A stretch of 64,000 nucleotides of DNA from Frankia sp. AgB1.9 (GTDB taxonomy: Bacteria; Actinomycetota; Actinomycetes; Frankiales; Frankiaceae), in NCBI RefSeq assembly GCF_016786355.1, contig NZ_JADWYX010000021.1, positions 23,197-87,196 of the forward strand, in the 5' to 3' direction. The position numbers and the translations under genes are program-made. This document shows, in pieces, positions 18,828 to 27,919 of this stretch; the first letter of the stretch is position 1, and each line of letters opens with the position of its first letter. Below the pieces are notes generated by a model. The model saw only the letters and a program-made list of their open reading frames with translations. It was not told where the DNA came from and did no database searches.

Positions 18828-19446
18828 TCTGGGTGACCTGGGCCGGGTCGAGCGCCGAGGCCGGCAGCGGGCTCGGAGCGTCGCGGCTGGTCCGCAGGCC
18901 GTCGAGCATGATCGCCAGGAAGCGCCGCCAGGACTCGGGGGCCACGTCGCGGGTGAAGTCGGCGACGGCGGTCAGCATCAGCTGGACCAGCCCGAGGTCG
19001 GTGCCGGCGACGTCGGGCCGCAGCTGGCCGGCCAGCGGGGCCCGCTCGACCAGGGCGAAGAACAGCGGCCCGATCCGGTCCCGGTCGGCGGAGATCCGGG
19101 CCCGCCCGTGCGCCGTCGAGAAGACCAGCTCCTTGAGGCCGCGGTCGGCGACCTGGCGGGCGGTCGCCTGGTCGAGGAAGGACACCAGCCCGCTCCACGG
19201 GTCCTCGTCGCGCAGGCACTCCTCGGCGAGCTCCACCAGCTTGCCGATCCGGTCCTCGAACAGGGCCTCGATCAGCAGCTCCTTGGTCGGGAACCGCCGG
19301 TAGAACGTGCCGATGCCCACCCCGGACCGCCGGGCGATCTCATCGGTCGTGACGTCGAGGCCCTGCTCGGCGAACGCCGCCGCCGCGCCTTCCAGAATTC
19401 GCCGGCGGTTGCGTTCGGCGTCCCGCCGCAGCGGCCGGTGCGCCAT
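18796..19446 (-). CDS. TetR family transcriptional regulator
   Basis: This 216-residue repressor has a standard TetR DNA-binding domain (AERNRRRILEGAAAAFAEQG, then TTDEIARRSGVGIGTFYRRF) and a C-terminal dimer/ligand domain. The ATG at 19446 has GGAG nine bases upstream; a GTG 18 bases earlier is the alternative. It lies just downstream of, and parallel to, the pirin gene, so the two may form an operon in which the repressor controls pirin. The 3' end overlaps the convergent WYL gene. Confidence 0.86.
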   Translation of the reverse strand: MAHRPLRRDAERNRRRILEGAAAAFAEQGLDVTTDEIARRSGVGIGTFYRRFPTKELLIEALFEDRIGKLVELAEECLRDEDPWSGLVSFLDQATARQVADRGLKELVFSTAHGRARISADRDRIGPLFFALVERAPLAGQLRPDVAGTDLGLVQLMLTAVADFTRDVAPESWRRFLAIMLDGLRTSRDAPSPLPASALDPAQVTQIMACYRPQGR

Positions 19447-19517
19447 GGCCGTCTGCTCCGTCACATCGCTGATCGTAGCCGCCGGCCTCGTCAGCCACCT
19501 TCGGTCGAGCGAGCCGC

Positions 19518-20294
19518 CTAGCCGCGGACGGTGGCGTGCATCTCCCAGACCAGGATCTCGCTCGGCTCGGTCGCGGTGACGGTGTTGCCGCCGGTCGCGG
19601 TGAAGCGGACGGCGTCGCCCTGGCTCAGCGCGCCCTCGCCCTCCAGCGTCACCGCGCCGTTCGGGACGAACAGGTGCAGGAACGGCGCGTCGGGCAGGGT
19701 CACGGTCCGGCCCGGCTCCAGGCGGGCGGCGTGCAGGGCGGCGTACTTGTTCGAGATGCGGATGGCCGCCTGGTCGGCGTCCCGCTCCAGGCCGGACGCG
19801 ACCGTCACCAGGCCGCCCGCGAGCAGCTCGCCGTCGATCTCCAGCTGCTCGTAGCCGGGCTCGACGCCGGCCGCGTCCGGGACGACCCACATCTGGACGA
19901 AGTGCACGGGCTCGGTGTGCTCGTCGGCGCCGGTCAGCCGCCAGGCGTCGTTCTTCTCGGAGTGCAGGATGCCGGTGCCGGCGCTCATCCGCTGGGCCAG
20001 GCCCGGGTAGATGACGCCCGAGGTCCCGATCGAGTCCTGGTGGACGAGGGCGCCCGACAGCACCCAGGTGACGATCTCCATGTCCCGGTGTGGGTGCGTA
20101 TCGAAGCCGGTGCCCGGCGCGACGATGTCGTCGTTGTTGACCAGCAGCAGGCCGTGGTGGGTGTTGGTCGGGTCGTAGTGGTGCCCGAACGAGAACGAGT
20201 GCTTGGAGTCGAGCCAGCCGATCCGGGTCGCGGACCGGTCGTCCGCGCGCCGGATGTCGACGCTGGCCTCGCGGTTCGTGGTCGCTGCAGCCAT
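19518..20294 (-). CDS. Pirin family protein
   Basis: The 258-residue bicupin resembles YhhW-type pirins, which are iron proteins with quercetin 2,3-dioxygenase activity in some members. The N-terminal cupin shows the metal ligands in FDTHPHRDMEIVTWVLSG and later GTGILHSEKN. The C-terminal cupin is metal-free. The ATG at 20294 follows AAGGA. A clear inverted repeat lies about 45 bp upstream of the start, suggesting repression by a MarR-like redox or electrophile sensor. The physiological substrate is unknown. Confidence 0.88.
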   Translation of the reverse strand: MAAATTNREASVDIRRADDRSATRIGWLDSKHSFSFGHHYDPTNTHHGLLLVNNDDIVAPGTGFDTHPHRDMEIVTWVLSGALVHQDSIGTSGVIYPGLAQRMSAGTGILHSEKNDAWRLTGADEHTEPVHFVQMWVVPDAAGVEPGYEQLEIDGELLAGGLVTVASGLERDADQAAIRISNKYAALHAARLEPGRTVTLPDAPFLHLFVPNGAVTLEGEGALSQGDAVRFTATGGNTVTATEPSEILVWEMHATVRG

Positions 20295-20338
20295 GGTGGC
20301 TGTCCTTCTCTCTGGTGCGGTGTATCTGGTCTGCTAGG

Positions 20339-20356
20339 TAGTTGCTGACGCAACTA
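20339..20356. promoter_or_regulatory. Inverted-repeat operator upstream of pirin
   Basis: TAGTTGC-TGAC-GCAACTA is a perfect 7+7 inverted repeat with a 4-nt spacer in an AT-richer pocket just upstream of pirin. The AGTTGC...GCAACT pattern is typical of MarR/DUF24-type sites. The binding protein is inferred only. Confidence 0.55.
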
Positions 20357-20444
20357 TCTAAAGCGACGAGGGTCCGGGGTCATTCCCCGGTCCACAAGGT
20401 ATGACTGCGAGCCGGACCTCGGCGGCGGCTGACACCGGCGACAA

Positions 20445-20517
20445 GATCGCTGTCTCGGCCCGCGGATGGCTGCGCCGGGGTCCCGGCTACGACCGCCTGA
20501 GGGCCGAAGGGGCGATC
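20445..20517. repeat. Dispersed imperfect palindrome, copy 2
   Basis: This is the same family as the copies at 15767, 41864 and 45713. The left arm begins GATCGCTGTCTCGGCCC and the right arm ends GGGCCGAAGGGGCGATC. It occupies the space upstream of hypF, which argues against a hypF start at 20401. Confidence 0.55.
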
Positions 20518-20580
20518 TTCGCGCTGTCGCCGGTCGTGGTGGCGCGGGCTGGTTGGCGGGTGGCCGGGAACACTGCGGCC

Positions 20581-23148
20581 ATGGTGAGCCGGACCGGGCG
20601 AGACAACGTGGGCGGACCTGCCACGTCGGATGCCGATGGCCAGGGCGGGGTCGAGCGGATCGCCGTCGACGTGGACGGGATCGTGCAGGGAGTGGGGTTC
20701 CGCCCCTTCGTCTACGCACTGGCCAGCCGTCAGCACCTCGTCGGTGAGGTCGCCAACAGCCCGACCGGCGTCCACATCGAGGCGTCGGGCAGCAGGTCGG
20801 CGATCAAGGCGTTCCTGGCCGCGCTGCGCGACGAGGCGCCGCCCCTCGCCGTCGTCGAGGAGATCGTGGTCCGTGAGCGGTCCACGGATGAGCAGCCGAC
20901 CCGCGGGTACCAGCCAACGGTCGGGCGGGCGGGGGTGCCGGTGGGCGAGCCGGCAGACACCGACCGGGCCGAGACCCGCGTCGGCTTGGCGGCGCGACCA
21001 GGCCGGGCCGGCCTCCCGGCGGGCGGCGGGTTCCGGATCGCCGCGAGCGAGGCCGCGGGCGCGCGCACCACCCTGGTGTCGGCGGACTGCGCGACCTGCG
21101 CGGACTGTCTGGCCGAGCTCGCCGACCCGGCCGACCGCCGGTACCGCTACCCGTTCATCAACTGCACGAACTGTGGCCCCCGGTTCACGATCATCCGGGA
21201 TGTCCCGTACGACCGGCCCGCGACGACGATGGCCGGGTTCGCGATGTGCCTGGCCTGCGCGGCCGAGTACCACGACCCCGCTGACCGGCGGTTCCACGCC
21301 CAGCCGGTGTGCTGCTCCGACTGCGGCCCTCGGCTGCGCCTGCTCGACCGGGCCGGCCGGCCGCTCGACGTGGACCCGATCGAGCGGTCCGCCGAGCTGC
21401 TGCGGGCGGGCGCGGTGCTCGCGATGAAGGGGCTCGGTGGTTACCACCTGGCCGTCGACGCGCGCTCCGAGGCCGCGGCGGCCCGGCTGCGCGGCCGCAA
21501 GCACCGCGCGGACAAGCCGTTCGCGGTGATGGTCGCCGACGTGTCCGCCGCCCGGGAGCTGTGCGCCGTCGGGCCGGTGGCCGAACGGCTGCTCACCGGC
21601 CGGCGCCGGCCGATCGTGTTGCTGGACGCGCTGGGTGGCAACCGCGGCGTCGCCCCGTCCGTCGCGCCGGGGACCCGCCAGCTCGGGGTGATGACGCCGT
21701 ACACGCCGGCGCACCACCTGCTGCTCGCCGCGTTCGGCGGCCCGCTGGTGCTGACCAGCGGGAACGTGTCCGACGAGCCGATCGTGTACCGCGACGACGA
21801 GGCCTTCGACCGCCTCGGCCCGATCGCGGACTACTTCCTCGTCCACGACCGCCCGATCCACATCCGTGCCGACGACTCGGTCGTCCGCGTCCTCCCGGCC
21901 CTGCCGAGCGGGCCGGAGCGGGAACGGGGCCTGGCGGGCGAGTCGGCCCGGCGGTCCACGGGAGAGCCGGACTCACGGTCAGTGGTGGAGCGGGAGCAAC
22001 TGGTCCGCCGGGCCCGGGGGTACGCGCCGGAACCGCTCGGTATGGCCCGGGAGACGCCGCGCCCGGTCCTCGCCTGCGGAGCGGAGCTGAAGAGCACGTT
22101 CTGCCTGACGCGCAGCCGGTACGCCTTCGTCTCCCAGCACGTCGGCGACCTGGAGAACTACGAGACCTTCAGCGCTTTCACCGCCGGCATCGCCCACTAC
22201 GAGCGGCTCTTCGACGTCCGTCCCGAGGTCATCGCCCACGACCTGCATCCGGAGTACCTGTCGACGAAGTACGCGCTGGACCGCTCCGAGGACGACGGCC
22301 TGGCCGTGGTCGGGGTTCAGCATCATCACGCGCACATCGCGTCCTGCCTCGCGGACAACCGGCACTCCGGCCCCGTGCTCGGCGTGGCCTTCGACGGCCT
22401 GGGATACGGCATCGACGGCACCCTGTGGGGCGGTGAGGTTCTGCTCGCCGACCTGACCGGCTTCACGCGACTTGCCCACCTGGATCCCGTCGCGATGCCC
22501 GGCGGCGCCGCAGCGATCCGTGCCCCGTGGCGGATGGCCGCGGCCTACCTGACCGCGGCCGGGGTGGACGCCGCCGGGCTGTCCGTCCGCGAGCGGAACG
22601 CCGCCGACTGGGAGTCGATTGTCGCGATGGCCGATCGGGGTGTCGCCGCGCCGCTGACGAGCAGCGCGGGCCGGCTGTTCGACGCCGTGGCCGCGATCCT
22701 CGACGTGCGCGACACCGTGAACTACGAGGGCCAGGCCGCGATCGAGCTCGAACAGCTCGCCGACCCGGCGGAACGGGAGTCCTACCCGCCGCCGAGGATC
22801 GTTCGGCCGCCCCGACCTGCCCTGGACCCGTGGCGGATCCAGGGCATCGACCTGGTGGCCGCCGTCGTAGAGGACCTGCGTGCCGGCACCGACCACGCCC
22901 GCGTCGCCGCCCGGTTTCACGCGACACTCGCCCGGACCATCGTCACCGTCTGTGAACGTCTCGCCGAGCAGACCGGCGTCCGCACGGCCGCCCTGTCCGG
23001 CGGCGTCTTCGCCAACCAGCGCCTGCTCGACGAGGTGAGCGTCGGGCTCCGCGCCGCCGGCCTGACCGTCCTGACGCACTCCCGCGTCCCGACCAACGAC
23101 GGCGGCATCAGCCTTGGCCAGGCAGCGGTCGCCGGCGCCCAGCGCTGA
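20581..23148 (+). CDS. hypF: Carbamoyltransferase HypF
   Basis: HypF makes thiocarbamate on HypE from carbamoyl phosphate, supplying cyanide for the [NiFe] active site. Domains run in the normal order: acylphosphatase (GIVQGVGFRPFVYALA), zinc fingers with four CxxC pairs (CATCADC, NCTNCGP, CLACAAEY, CCSDCG), a YrdC-like domain, and a Kae1-like carbamoyltransferase with VQHHHAHIASC. At 855 residues it is longer than usual. The extra length includes a low-complexity insert of about 45 residues between the first two domains. The start at 20581 is chosen because an upstream frame runs over a dispersed repeat; ribosome-binding sites are weak for both. Confidence 0.93.
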   Translation: MVSRTGRDNVGGPATSDADGQGGVERIAVDVDGIVQGVGFRPFVYALASRQHLVGEVANSPTGVHIEASGSRSAIKAFLAALRDEAPPLAVVEEIVVRERSTDEQPTRGYQPTVGRAGVPVGEPADTDRAETRVGLAARPGRAGLPAGGGFRIAASEAAGARTTLVSADCATCADCLAELADPADRRYRYPFINCTNCGPRFTIIRDVPYDRPATTMAGFAMCLACAAEYHDPADRRFHAQPVCCSDCGPRLRLLDRAGRPLDVDPIERSAELLRAGAVLAMKGLGGYHLAVDARSEAAAARLRGRKHRADKPFAVMVADVSAARELCAVGPVAERLLTGRRRPIVLLDALGGNRGVAPSVAPGTRQLGVMTPYTPAHHLLLAAFGGPLVLTSGNVSDEPIVYRDDEAFDRLGPIADYFLVHDRPIHIRADDSVVRVLPALPSGPERERGLAGESARRSTGEPDSRSVVEREQLVRRARGYAPEPLGMARETPRPVLACGAELKSTFCLTRSRYAFVSQHVGDLENYETFSAFTAGIAHYERLFDVRPEVIAHDLHPEYLSTKYALDRSEDDGLAVVGVQHHHAHIASCLADNRHSGPVLGVAFDGLGYGIDGTLWGGEVLLADLTGFTRLAHLDPVAMPGGAAAIRAPWRMAAAYLTAAGVDAAGLSVRERNAADWESIVAMADRGVAAPLTSSAGRLFDAVAAILDVRDTVNYEGQAAIELEQLADPAERESYPPPRIVRPPRPALDPWRIQGIDLVAAVVEDLRAGTDHARVAARFHATLARTIVTVCERLAEQTGVRTAALSGGVFANQRLLDEVSVGLRAAGLTVLTHSRVPTNDGGISLGQAAVAGAQR

Positions 23149-23272
23149 GCAGGCAGGACGCCTCCGGCGAGGTGCAGGCTGGACGCCTCCGGCGACGTCC
23201 CGGCACGAACCCTTCTGGTGCGCTACGTGCTGCTGAAGTCACCGCCAGTTCGAGGCGGATCCGGGGGGCCAG

Positions 23273-23668
23273 GTGGCAAAGGTCTTCGTGTCTCATCGGG
23301 GCGTCGACGCGGTCCCCGCCGAGCGGCTGGCCCGGGACCTCCAGGCCGCGGGCCACGAGGTCTGGCTGGACCTGTGGGAGATCGAGATCGGGGACTCGAT
23401 CGTCGAGAAGATGAACGAGGGGCTTGCCGGAGCCCAGTACGTCGTGCTCTGCCTGTCGGTCGCCGGGGTGACCGCGCCCTGGATAACCCGAGAGTGGGCG
23501 CCGGCCGTGGCGCGGCAGCTGGAGAACAGCGGCACCCGGCTGCTGCCGGCGGTGCTGACCGGCCACGAGGCGCCGGCGCTGCTCGCGGACCTCAAGGCCG
23601 CCGATCTGACGGCCGACTGGCGGGCCGGTGTCGACGCCCTGCTGCGGGCGATGGACCGGGCCCGGTGA
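23273..23668 (+). CDS. Small TIR-domain protein
   Basis: This 131-residue protein is essentially one TIR domain. It starts KVFVSHRGVD, has the WLDLWEIEIGDSIVEKMNEG region with the Glu expected of catalytic TIRs, then YVVLCLSVAG and TREWAPA. TIR domains in bacteria hydrolyse NAD+ or signal in anti-phage defence, or act as scaffolds. The GTG at 23273 follows a G-rich Shine-Dalgarno. Its stop overlaps the start of the next TIR-like reading frame as GTGA, so the two form one unit. It sits oddly inside the hydrogenase maturation cluster. Confidence 0.82.
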   Translation: MAKVFVSHRGVDAVPAERLARDLQAAGHEVWLDLWEIEIGDSIVEKMNEGLAGAQYVVLCLSVAGVTAPWITREWAPAVARQLENSGTRLLPAVLTGHEAPALLADLKAADLTADWRAGVDALLRAMDRAR

Positions 23669-24962
23669 CCTGGACGGTCGTGCTCGCCACGGCGCCGGGC
23701 GAGGGAGCGCTGGCCGAGGCGGTCGCCGGGCCGCTGCGGGGTGCGGGCTACGCCGTCTGGCACGAGGGCGAGGTGCTGGTCGGCGAGAGCCTCGTCGAGG
23801 AGGCCGCCCGGGCGCTCATGGCCGGCGGGCCGGTGGTGCTGTGCGGGACGGTCCGGGCGGTGGGCACCAGGTTCGCCCGCCGGCTGGTCCGCGCGGCCCA
23901 GGCGAGGAGCGACCGGGTCCGGGTCTTCCCACTGCTGATGGACTCCGAGGCGGACGTCGAGAGCCTCACGTTCGCCGAACGAGTCGCGGACTACTGGCGC
24001 GACCCGGCGGCCGCGATGGACGAGCTGCTCGCCGCGCTCGCAGCGCCGTCCAGGACGAGGACGACAGTGTCCGACAGGCGGCGGTACGCGCGCTCGCCGA
24101 GGGCTTTCCTGACCATCCCGACACGTTGCCGCTGCTGTACGAGCGCGCGACCGAGGACTCCGACACGTACGTCCGAGGCGGCGCCCTGCACGCCCTCGGC
24201 ACATACACGCGCGACAGTCACCGCGCCCGGGCCTTCCTGCTGGGCCGGCTCGGCGCGGACCCGGACGGGTTCGTCAGAGGCATGGCCGTATGGGCTGTCG
24301 CCAGCGGCTGGCCCGACCATCCGGACACTCGGCCGTGCCTGGTCACGCTCGTACGCGAGGAAGCCGTCCCCGTCGTCCGGTCGGAGGCCGTGAAGACGGT
24401 CGCGCGGGTGTGGAAGGACGATCCCGCCACCCTGTCCCTGGTGCGCGACCGGGCCGTCCACGACGACGACCCGGTCGTGCGGGCCGACTCGTTGAAGGTT
24501 CTCGCCGCGAGATGGCCGGGCGTCCCCGATCTCGCTCCACTGCTGCTGGACCGCGCTGCGCGCGACGAGGCCGTGGACGTCCGGGAGGCGGCGATCCGGG
24601 CGGTCACGGTCGGCTGGTACGACGACCCCGCCACGCTGGCGGTCCTGTGCGACCGGGCTGTGCGGGACCCCCACTGGCAGGTCCGGCGGACGGCGCTGGA
24701 GGCGATCGTGACCGGCTGGCTCGACGACGCCGGCACGCTGGGACTCGTGCGTGATCGCGCCACCCGCGACGACGGTCCCGAGGTGCGGGCGCGAGCGCTC
24801 CAGGCGATCGCCGCGGACTGGCACGACCATCCGGAGACGCCGCCGCTGCTGCGCGACCGGGCGACCGGCGACCCCGACAGGCTGGTCCGGACAGCGGCGG
24901 CGGAGGCGATCGAGGCCGGCTGGCCGGGCGAGGGCGAGGCCCGCGGCCTTCCACAACCCTGA
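23665..24962 (+). pseudogene. Frameshifted TIR-like/HEAT-repeat protein
   Basis: A GTG at 23665 opens a second TIR-like domain of about 130 residues (WTVVLATAPGEG, YAVWHEGEVLVGESLVEEAA, VVLCGTVRAV, up to MDELLAAL). Near 24040-24065 the homologous coding potential moves to the -1 frame. It continues as about nine HEAT-like repeats of ~31 residues with the recurring core VRxxAVxAxAxGWxDDPxT. The HEAT frame has no start codon near the junction. The pair therefore looks like one ~430-residue gene broken by a one-base indel, or joined by frameshifting. No slippery heptamer is visible. TIR plus HEAT suggests a defence or sensing protein. Confidence 0.65.
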
Positions 24963-24979
24963 GCCCTGAGACGCCTGCC

Positions 24980-25363
24980 TCAGCCGGAGCCCGCCTGGTT
25001 GGCGGCCGGAGCGTCGGGCGCGAGCTCGACGCCCAGCACCCGCAGCTGCTGGCCGTCCTGGACCATGAGGTCGGTGCCGCCGCAGCTCGGGCAGGTGGCG
25101 AGCGGGTCGGCGACGTCGACGGTATGTCCGCAGCTCCGGCAGGTCCCGTGGCCGGCCGGCTCGGTGACGTCGAGGCGGGCGCCCTCCAGGGGCGTCCCGG
25201 CGGCGGCGAACTCGAAGCAGCCCCGCACGGACTCGGCTGTGTACCCGGACAGCCGCCCGATCTCCAGGCGGACCGCCGCGACCTTCGCTCCCGGCGGCGC
25301 CGCGCTGGCCAGCCGGTCGGTGACCCGTTCGACGATCTCCGTGGTCACACCCATCTCGTGCAT
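24980..25363 (-). CDS. hypA: Hydrogenase nickel insertion protein HypA
   Basis: HypA delivers nickel, normally with HypB, to the hydrogenase large subunit. The 127-residue protein has the N-terminal MHEMGVT with nickel-binding His2 and the structural zinc site CRSCGH...CPSCGG. An ATG six bases upstream would add Met-Ser and bury His2. GAGGAGG is one base from that ATG but correctly spaced from the one at 25363, so the MHE start is preferred. It is the last gene of the minus-strand cluster, after hypE. Confidence 0.92.
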   Translation of the reverse strand: MHEMGVTTEIVERVTDRLASAAPPGAKVAAVRLEIGRLSGYTAESVRGCFEFAAAGTPLEGARLDVTEPAGHGTCRSCGHTVDVADPLATCPSCGGTDLMVQDGQQLRVLGVELAPDAPAANQAGSG

Positions 25364-25434
25364 CGACATGCCTCCTCGTCGGTGGGGCCGTCGCCGCGAC
25401 GCGGCCGGTGAGCCCGGCCCCGGTCAGGCCCCGG

Positions 25435-26664
25435 TCAGCAGATGCGAGGGAGTGGGTCGCCGACGAGCATGTCGACGATGCGGGTGCCGCCGAAGGCCGT
25501 GTTGAGCAGGACCAGGCCGGGCGGGTCGTCCACCACGCGGCCGATGACGGTCGCGCCGGCACCCAGCGGGTCGGCCAGCAGGGCGGCCAGCGCGGCGTCG
25601 GCGGCCTCGGGGGCGACCACGGCGACGAGCCGGCCCTCGCAGGCGACGTAGAGCGGGTCGATCCCGAGCAGCTCCGCGGCGCCGCGGACGGCCTCGCGGA
25701 CCGGCACGGCGTCCTCGTCGATGACGACGCCGACGCCGGCCGCCATCGCCAGCTCGTTCAGGACCGTCGCCACGCCGCCGCGGGTCGCGTCGCGCATTGT
25801 CCGCACCCCACCGCCGTGCTCTGGGCCTGAGGTGGCGGTCAGCAGCCGTTCGACCAGGCCGGACAGGGGTGCGGTGTCCGACCGCAGGTCCGCCTCCAGG
25901 TCGAGCTCGCCGCGGGCGAGCATGATCGTGATGCCGTGGTCGCCGATCGGGCCGGAGACGAGCACGAGGTCGCCGGGCCGCGCGTGCGCCATCCCGAGGC
26001 GGTCGACGCGGTCGGGATCCGTGGGCCGGTGACCGGGCGGGGTGTAGCCGACGGGCCACGGACCGACCGGGTCGTCGGCGGCGACCACCCCGTCCATCGG
26101 CAACTCGTCGTCGAAGGCGCCGCCGCCCGGGTGGAACACGCCGAGGCCGGTCGTGTTGACGTAGCAGCCGTCGGCCCGGCCGCGGGGGACGACCTTGGTG
26201 TCGCCGGTGACCAGGCTGACGCCGGCCGCGCGGGCGGCCTCGGCCATCGCGGCGACGACCCGGCGCAGGTCGGCGACCGCGAAGCCCTCCTCCAGCACGA
26301 ACCCGCAGGTCAGGTACAGCGGCTTGGCGCCGCAGACCGCCAGGTCGTTGACGGTGCCGTTGACGGCCAGGTCGCCGATGCAGCCGCCGGGGAAGAACAG
26401 CGGCGTCACGACGTAGGAGTCGGTGGTCAGGACGAGGCGCGCCCCGCCGGCCTCGACGTGGGCGCCGTCGTCGAGCGCCTCCAGCGCCGGGTTGCGGAAC
26501 GCCTCCAGGAACACGGCGTCGACGAGCGCGGCCGTCGCCTTGCCGCCGGCGCCGTGCGCCATCGTGATGTGCTCATCGCGCAGCTTCGGGCGCCGCCGCC
26601 GCGCTGTCTCGATCCGGTCCAGCACCCGGCGCTCCCGGGTCGCGTCGTCGACCTGCGTCGTCAT
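25435..26664 (-). CDS. hypE: Carbamoyl dehydratase HypE
   Basis: HypE accepts the carbamoyl group from HypF on its C-terminal Cys and dehydrates it to thiocyanate, the CN donor. The frame ends in DPLPRIC, the expected terminal Cys. MAHGAGGKATAALVDAVF marks the conserved N-terminal ATP-binding region. At 409 residues it is somewhat longer than usual; extra sequence lies mid-protein (around PWPVGYTPPGHRPTDPD). The ATG at 26664 overlaps the hypD stop (ATGA) and follows GGAGGTGA, so translation is coupled. Confidence 0.93.
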   Translation of the reverse strand: MTTQVDDATRERRVLDRIETARRRRPKLRDEHITMAHGAGGKATAALVDAVFLEAFRNPALEALDDGAHVEAGGARLVLTTDSYVVTPLFFPGGCIGDLAVNGTVNDLAVCGAKPLYLTCGFVLEEGFAVADLRRVVAAMAEAARAAGVSLVTGDTKVVPRGRADGCYVNTTGLGVFHPGGGAFDDELPMDGVVAADDPVGPWPVGYTPPGHRPTDPDRVDRLGMAHARPGDLVLVSGPIGDHGITIMLARGELDLEADLRSDTAPLSGLVERLLTATSGPEHGGGVRTMRDATRGGVATVLNELAMAAGVGVVIDEDAVPVREAVRGAAELLGIDPLYVACEGRLVAVVAPEAADAALAALLADPLGAGATVIGRVVDDPPGLVLLNTAFGGTRIVDMLVGDPLPRIC

Positions 26665-27803
26665 GCCCCGGTCACCTCCAGGCCGGCGGCCGCGCGGACG
26701 CGGGCGCGGGTGAAGCGGCCGAAGTTGTAGTACGCGGCGCAGGCGCCCTCCGCGGAGACCATGCAGGTCCCGATCGGGGTCTCCGGGGTGCACGCGGTGC
26801 CGAAGACCTTGCACTCCCAGGGCTTGATCACACCCTTGAGGACCTCACCGCACTGGCAGGCCTTCGGGTCGGCGACCCGGATCCCCGGCACCTCGAAACG
26901 GCGCTCCGCGTCGAACGCGGCGTACTCGTCGCGCACCCGCATCGCCGAGGCCGGGATCGTGCCCAGGCCGCGCCACTCGAACGTCGGGCGGACCGTCATC
27001 ACCTCGTCGATCGCGGCGATGGCCCGCGGGTTGCCGTACCAGGGGACGACCCGGGTGTACTGGTTCTCCACCTCGCACCGCCCGTCGGCCAGCTGGCGCA
27101 GCAGCAGGTGGATCGAGCGCAGGATGTCCAGCGGCTCGAAGCCCGACACGACGATCGGCCGGTGGTAGTCCTCGGCGACGAACCGGTACGGCTCGCAGCC
27201 GATCACGCAGGAGACGTGGCCGGGCCCGATGAACCCGTCGAGGCGCTGGTCGGGGTCGTCGAGGATCGCCCTGATCGCCGGGTTCACCAGGACGTGGTTG
27301 CAGAACACCGAGAAGTTCTCGATCCCCTCGGCGGCGGCCCGCTTGACCGTCAGCGCCGTGGACGGGGTCGTCGTCTCGAAGCCGATCGCCATGAAGACGA
27401 CCTGGCGGTCCGGGTTGGCCTTCGCGATCCGCAGCGAGTCCAGCGGGGAGTAGACCATCCGGATGTCGGTTCCCTCGGCGTTCGCGTCCAGGAACGAGCC
27501 GTGGCTGCCGGGGACCCGCATCAGGTCGCCGAACGTCGTCATGATCACGTCTGGCTGCCGGGCGATGTGCATCGCGTCGTCGACGCGGCCCATCGGGATC
27601 ACGCACACCGGGCAGCCCGGGCCGTGGACCAGCGTCACCGTCTCCGGCAGGTAGTCCTCCAGACCGTGCTTGTAGATCGTGTGCGTGTGACCGCCGCATA
27701 CCTCCATCAGCCGGTACTGCCGGTCGGGCGCGACGCTGCCGGCGATCTCGCCCGCCAGTGCCCGCGCCGCGTCGGCGTCCCGGTACTCGTCCACGAACCG
27801 CAC
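26661..27803 (-). CDS. hypD: Hydrogenase maturation factor HypD
   Basis: HypD is the iron-sulfur scaffold on which, with HypC, Fe(CN)2CO is assembled. The 380-residue protein shows MEVCGGHTHTIYKHG, HGPGCPVCVIPMG and the C-terminal cluster ACQCGEVLKG, WECKVFGTACTPE and GTCMVSAEGACAAYYNFGR. The GTG at 27803 follows AGGAAGGGGGG and gives the standard start RFVDEYRD. It lies 116 bp downstream of hypC and overlaps hypE. Confidence 0.94.
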   Translation of the reverse strand: MRFVDEYRDADAARALAGEIAGSVAPDRQYRLMEVCGGHTHTIYKHGLEDYLPETVTLVHGPGCPVCVIPMGRVDDAMHIARQPDVIMTTFGDLMRVPGSHGSFLDANAEGTDIRMVYSPLDSLRIAKANPDRQVVFMAIGFETTTPSTALTVKRAAAEGIENFSVFCNHVLVNPAIRAILDDPDQRLDGFIGPGHVSCVIGCEPYRFVAEDYHRPIVVSGFEPLDILRSIHLLLRQLADGRCEVENQYTRVVPWYGNPRAIAAIDEVMTVRPTFEWRGLGTIPASAMRVRDEYAAFDAERRFEVPGIRVADPKACQCGEVLKGVIKPWECKVFGTACTPETPIGTCMVSAEGACAAYYNFGRFTRARVRAAAGLEVTGA

Positions 27804-27919
27804 GGCCCGGCCCCCCTTCCTGGTCGTCGTCGGCTGCCGCCGTCGTGTCGCGGCCAGCCTGCGCCCGGTCGTCCAGACGCCCGGTCTGTGCAGGCGCTGG
27901 TCGTCCAGGCGCTGGTCGT

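Noticed and set aside
20401-20580. N-terminal extension of hypF from ATG 20401
   Set aside because: It overlaps a dispersed palindromic repeat and is not like HypF N-termini; a later start fits better.
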